From Actinokineospora enzanensis DSM 44649 (GTDB taxonomy: Bacteria; Actinomycetota; Actinomycetes; Mycobacteriales; Pseudonocardiaceae), in assembly GCF_000374445.1 (NCBI RefSeq), contig NZ_KB894405.1, positions 277,110-341,109 on the forward strand: 64,000 bases of DNA. The letters run 5' to 3'. Position numbers and translations under genes: made by a program. Below the pieces are notes generated by a model. The model worked only from the letters and a program-made list of their open reading frames with translations, ran no database searches and was not told where the DNA came from. This document shows positions 61,164 to 64,000 of this stretch, piece by piece; the stretch's first letter is position 1, and each line of letters begins with the position of its first letter.

Positions 61164-61942
61164 ACGAGGTGCCCGTGACCACCCCCGTACAGTCGCCCGT
61201 CCAGCTGGACGCGGTGCGCAAGACCTACGGCTCCGGCCCGAGCGCGGTGGAGGCGCTGGGCGGCGTCTCGATCACCTTCCCGGCGGGCAGCTTCACCGCC
61301 GTGATGGGCCCGTCCGGCTCCGGCAAGAGCACCCTGCTGCACTGCGCGGCGGGTCTCGACACGCCCACCTCCGGCCGGGTCACCCTGGTCGGCACCGACC
61401 TGGCAGGCAAGGACGAGACGGCGCTGACCGAGCTGCGCAGGCAGCACGTGGCGTTCGTGTTCCAGTCCTTCAACTTGATGCCCGCGCTCACCGTCGAGCA
61501 GAACGTCAACCTGCCGACGCTGCTCGCGGGCCGCGAGCCCGACCAGGCCTGGGTGAACCAGGTGATCAACCGGGTCGGGCTGACCGAGCGCGTGCACCAC
61601 CGGCCCGCCGAGCTGTCCGGCGGCCAGCAGCAGCGCGTGGCGATCGCCCGCGCGCTGGCCACCCGGCCCTCCGTGGTGTTCGCCGACGAGCCGACCGGCG
61701 CGTTGGACACCAACACCGCGCTGGAGGTGCTCACGCTCATGCGCGAGCTGGTCAGCGCGGGCCAGACCATCGTCATGGTCACCCACGACCCGGTCGCCGC
61801 CTCCTTCGCCGACAGCGTGCTGTTCCTGGTCGACGGCCAGATCGTCAACCAGCTGAACTCGCCCGGCGTGGAGCAGGTCGCCGCGACCCTGGCGCACCTC
61901 GGCGAGCAGGCCAAGGCCAAGCGGGCACGGGGGCAGCGGTGA
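61160..61942 (+). CDS. ABC transporter ATP-binding protein (MacB/LolD type)
   Basis: The 260-residue ATPase has Walker A GPSGSGKST, Q-loop FQSFNLMPALTV, signature LSGGQQQRVAIARAL, Walker B VVFADEPTGALD and H-loop VTHDP. The LolD/MacB-type ATPase pairs with the FtsX-like permease that follows by GTGA overlap. It is induced with the two small membrane proteins when the TetR repressor leaves its operators. A role in exporting or resisting an antibiotic is plausible but not tied to this cluster by sequence. Confidence 0.92.
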   Translation: MNEVPVTTPVQSPVQLDAVRKTYGSGPSAVEALGGVSITFPAGSFTAVMGPSGSGKSTLLHCAAGLDTPTSGRVTLVGTDLAGKDETALTELRRQHVAFVFQSFNLMPALTVEQNVNLPTLLAGREPDQAWVNQVINRVGLTERVHHRPAELSGGQQQRVAIARALATRPSVVFADEPTGALDTNTALEVLTLMRELVSAGQTIVMVTHDPVAASFADSVLFLVDGQIVNQLNSPGVEQVAATLAHLGEQAKAKRARGQR

Positions 61943-64000
61943 ACTCACGGCGGGTGATCCTCGGGCTGGCGCTGTCCAGCCTGCGGTACCGCGCGGCGGC
62001 GTCGCTGGCGTCGTTCGTCGCGGTGCTGATCGGGTGCGGGCTGCTGATCGCCTGCGCGGGGCTGTTCGAGACCGCGATCGTCGCCCAGGCGCACCCGCAA
62101 CGGCTGGCGTCCGCGCCGGTGGTCGTCGGCGGGTCCGCGGGGTTCAAGCTGCCGGACGAGGAGTCCGAGGTCGTGCCGTTCGCCGAGCGCGCGCGGCTGA
62201 CCGCCGACCAGCTGGCCAGGATCCGCGAGGTGGAGGGCGTGCGCGGGGTGGTCGGGGACGTGTCGTTCCCGGTCGTGCTGCTGCGTGACGGCAAGCAGGT
62301 GAGCACCGGCGTGCCCACCCTCACCGGGCACGGCTGGGAGTCCGCCGCGCTCGGCGGCTACACCGTCGCGGGCGGCGAGCCGCGTAGCTCCGGCCAGGTC
62401 GTGCTCGACCCGTCGTCGGCCGAGGCCGCCGGTGTGGGTCCGGGCGGTCAGGTCGAGCTGGCGGTGGACGGTCGCAAGGAGACGTTCGCGGTCACCGGTG
62501 TCGCCACGCCCGCGCGGCAGGTGGACGCGCCCGCGTTCTTCTTCTCGCCCGCGGACGCGCAGCAGTTCGCCACCCACAAGGGCGAGGTCGACCTGGCGGG
62601 CGTGTTCCCCGCCGACGGCGTCGACGCCGAGGGGCTGGCCGAGCGGATCGCCGCGCAGGTCCCCGGGGTCACCGCGCTGACCGGTGACGACCGCGGCTCG
62701 GCCGAGTTCCACGGCGTGACGGCCAGCGTGCTGCCGCTGATCCTGCTCGCGGCCGTCTTCGGCGGCATGGTCCTTGTGGTCATGGCATTGGTCGTGTCCG
62801 CCACGATCAGCCTCACCGTGCGGCAGCGGCAGCAGGAGTTGGCGTTGCTGCGGGCCACCGGTGCCACGCCGAAGCAGGTGCACCGGATGGTGGTCGCCGA
62901 GACCATGGCCGTCGGTGCCGCCGCCGCGTTGTTCGGCGCGGTGCTGGGCGTGCTGCTCGGCAACGCGATCTTCGACACCAGCGCGTCGATCGGCATTGTG
63001 CCCGAGGAGCTGGTGTTCCAACAGGACATCATCGCGTTCGCCGCGGGCATCCTGGTCACCCTGGGGATCACGCTGGCCGCCGCCTGGTTCTCCGCGCTGG
63101 CCGCGGCCCGGTCGCGACCGATCCAGGCGCTGGCCGAGGCATCGATCCCGAACCCGAAGGTGAACCCGTTGCGGCGCACCGGCGCTGGCCTGTTCGGCAT
63201 CGCCACCGTGCTGCTCGCGGGCACGACGATGTTCATGCCCGCGGACACCGCGTCGGCCATCGGCGGCCCGGCCGTGCTGACCGGCGCGATCGCGGTGGCG
63301 CTGCTGGCCCCGGAGGTCATGACCTTCGTGGCCGACCGGTTCGGCCCGTTCATCCGCGGCCTGGCAGGCCGGGACGCCACCCTGGCCGTGATCAACACCC
63401 GGGCCCGCGCGGTCGCCTTCGCCGCCGCGCTGACCCCGATCACGCTGGCCAGCGCGGTCGCCCTGGGCAACATCTACGCCGAGACCACCGCGCAGTCCGC
63501 GCAGATCTCCGCCTACGCCGACCAGCTCAAGGCCGATGTCGTGGTGGACACCACCGCGGGCGGCATCGGGCCGGACTTGGTGGACGCGGTGCGCCAGACG
63601 CCGGGCGTGGCCACGGTGTCCCCGCTGGTGGTCAGCTCCGGCTGGATCGAGCAGCCCTACGACGGCAACGGCAGCGACCCGCTCCGGCTGTTCGGCGTGG
63701 CCGCCGAGGACCAGGGCGGCACCGTGCTGGCCACCGAGGTCACCCAGGGCTCGCTCAAGGGCCTGACCGGCGAGACGGTGGCGTTGCCCGAGGCCATCGC
63801 GGACGACCTGGAGATCAAGCTCGGCGACCAGGTCACCATGCGGCTCGGCGACGGCGCGCAGGCGCGGGTGACCGTGGTGGCGCTGCTGGACAGCCCGTCC
63901 AGCTACGCCAGCATGGTGCTGCCCGCCGACCTGCTCGCCGCGCACAGCACCGCGGGCATGCCCGGCCAGCTGCTGGTCAAGACCTCCGGCGACCCGGACG
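61939..64000 (+). CDS. FtsX-like ABC transporter permease (partial)
   Basis: A GTG overlapping the ATPase stop opens a frame that stays open to the window edge, at least 687 residues. The N-terminus (VNSRRVILGLALSSLRYRAA then a first membrane helix) is followed by a large periplasmic-type domain and an FtsX core near 62755-63140 with three membrane helices (LPLILLAAVFGGMVLVVMAL and following). A second half starts near 63180 with further membrane segments, as in duplicated FtsX permeases of about 800 or more residues. The end is outside the window. Confidence 0.9.
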   Translation, partial: MNSRRVILGLALSSLRYRAAASLASFVAVLIGCGLLIACAGLFETAIVAQAHPQRLASAPVVVGGSAGFKLPDEESEVVPFAERARLTADQLARIREVEGVRGVVGDVSFPVVLLRDGKQVSTGVPTLTGHGWESAALGGYTVAGGEPRSSGQVVLDPSSAEAAGVGPGGQVELAVDGRKETFAVTGVATPARQVDAPAFFFSPADAQQFATHKGEVDLAGVFPADGVDAEGLAERIAAQVPGVTALTGDDRGSAEFHGVTASVLPLILLAAVFGGMVLVVMALVVSATISLTVRQRQQELALLRATGATPKQVHRMVVAETMAVGAAAALFGAVLGVLLGNAIFDTSASIGIVPEELVFQQDIIAFAAGILVTLGITLAAAWFSALAAARSRPIQALAEASIPNPKVNPLRRTGAGLFGIATVLLAGTTMFMPADTASAIGGPAVLTGAIAVALLAPEVMTFVADRFGPFIRGLAGRDATLAVINTRARAVAFAAALTPITLASAVALGNIYAETTAQSAQISAYADQLKADVVVDTTAGGIGPDLVDAVRQTPGVATVSPLVVSSGWIEQPYDGNGSDPLRLFGVAAEDQGGTVLATEVTQGSLKGLTGETVALPEAIADDLEIKLGDQVTMRLGDGAQARVTVVALLDSPSSYASMVLPADLLAAHSTAGMPGQLLVKTSGDPD

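Overview
The window is very GC-rich with codons strongly biased to G/C in third position. Together with modular type I PKS genes, XRE and tetratricopeptide-type regulators, GTG starts and ATGA/GTGA gene overlaps, this points to a filamentous actinomycete, plausibly Pseudonocardiaceae or a relative (taxon inferred, not shown).

About 1.9-52.3 kb is one biosynthetic locus for a glycosylated beta-amino-acid macrolactam. On the left edge a two-component system (91-1882, minus) is translationally coupled to a family-1 glycosyltransferase (1879-3141). Then comes a starter-unit cassette of the vicenistatin type: peptidase VinJ, acyltransferase VinK, discrete carrier protein VinL (minus strand), adenylating enzymes VinM and VinN, PLP decarboxylase VinO, both glutamate mutase subunits and a P450 (3432-13277). 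Glutamate mutase makes 3-methylaspartate from glutamate. VinN loads it on VinL and VinO decarboxylates it to 3-aminoisobutyryl-VinL. VinM caps the amine with an amino acid, VinK hands the dipeptide to the PKS loading ACP, and VinJ later removes the cap so that the amine can close the lactam.

Three PKSs follow. PKS1 (13419-29369) is loading ACP plus modules 1-3, PKS2 (29527-34914) is module 4, and PKS3 (42675-52274) is modules 5-6 plus thioesterase. Modules 1-5 are KS-AT-DH-KR-ACP with malonyl-type HAFH ATs. DH3 carries a Gly-to-Asp change in its active-site motif. Module 6 has a non-canonical AT (VPVH), a DH remnant without the catalytic His and no KR. Read colinearly, the product is a 16-membered, multiply unsaturated macrolactam with a beta-keto amide, smaller than the 20-membered vicenistatin ring. 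Between PKS2 and PKS3 lie a small PqqD-like protein, a type II thioesterase, a large LuxR (LAL) activator and a three-gene minus-strand operon (deacetylase, UDP-sugar 6-dehydrogenase, UDP-uronate decarboxylase-like enzyme) that fits UDP-xylosamine synthesis. CCCCTA/TTAGGGG boxes, several of them palindromic, recur in front of most transcription units of the locus and are candidate operators of the LAL regulator.

From 52.3 to 57.4 kb the DNA is rearranged. A roughly 111-bp segment spanning the end of PKS3 and the end of an XRE regulator is repeated 4.3 kb away. The XRE gene appears frameshifted, two 457-codon-class regulators are tandem paralogs, and a fragment of a downstream gene is present as a deleted duplicate. 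The right end (56.6-64 kb) holds a HAD hydrolase, a DUF6461-like protein, a NucA/NucB-like secreted or anchored protein, a membrane protein, and a TetR regulator with two palindromic operators that control a divergent operon ending in a MacB-type ABC transporter cut by the window edge.
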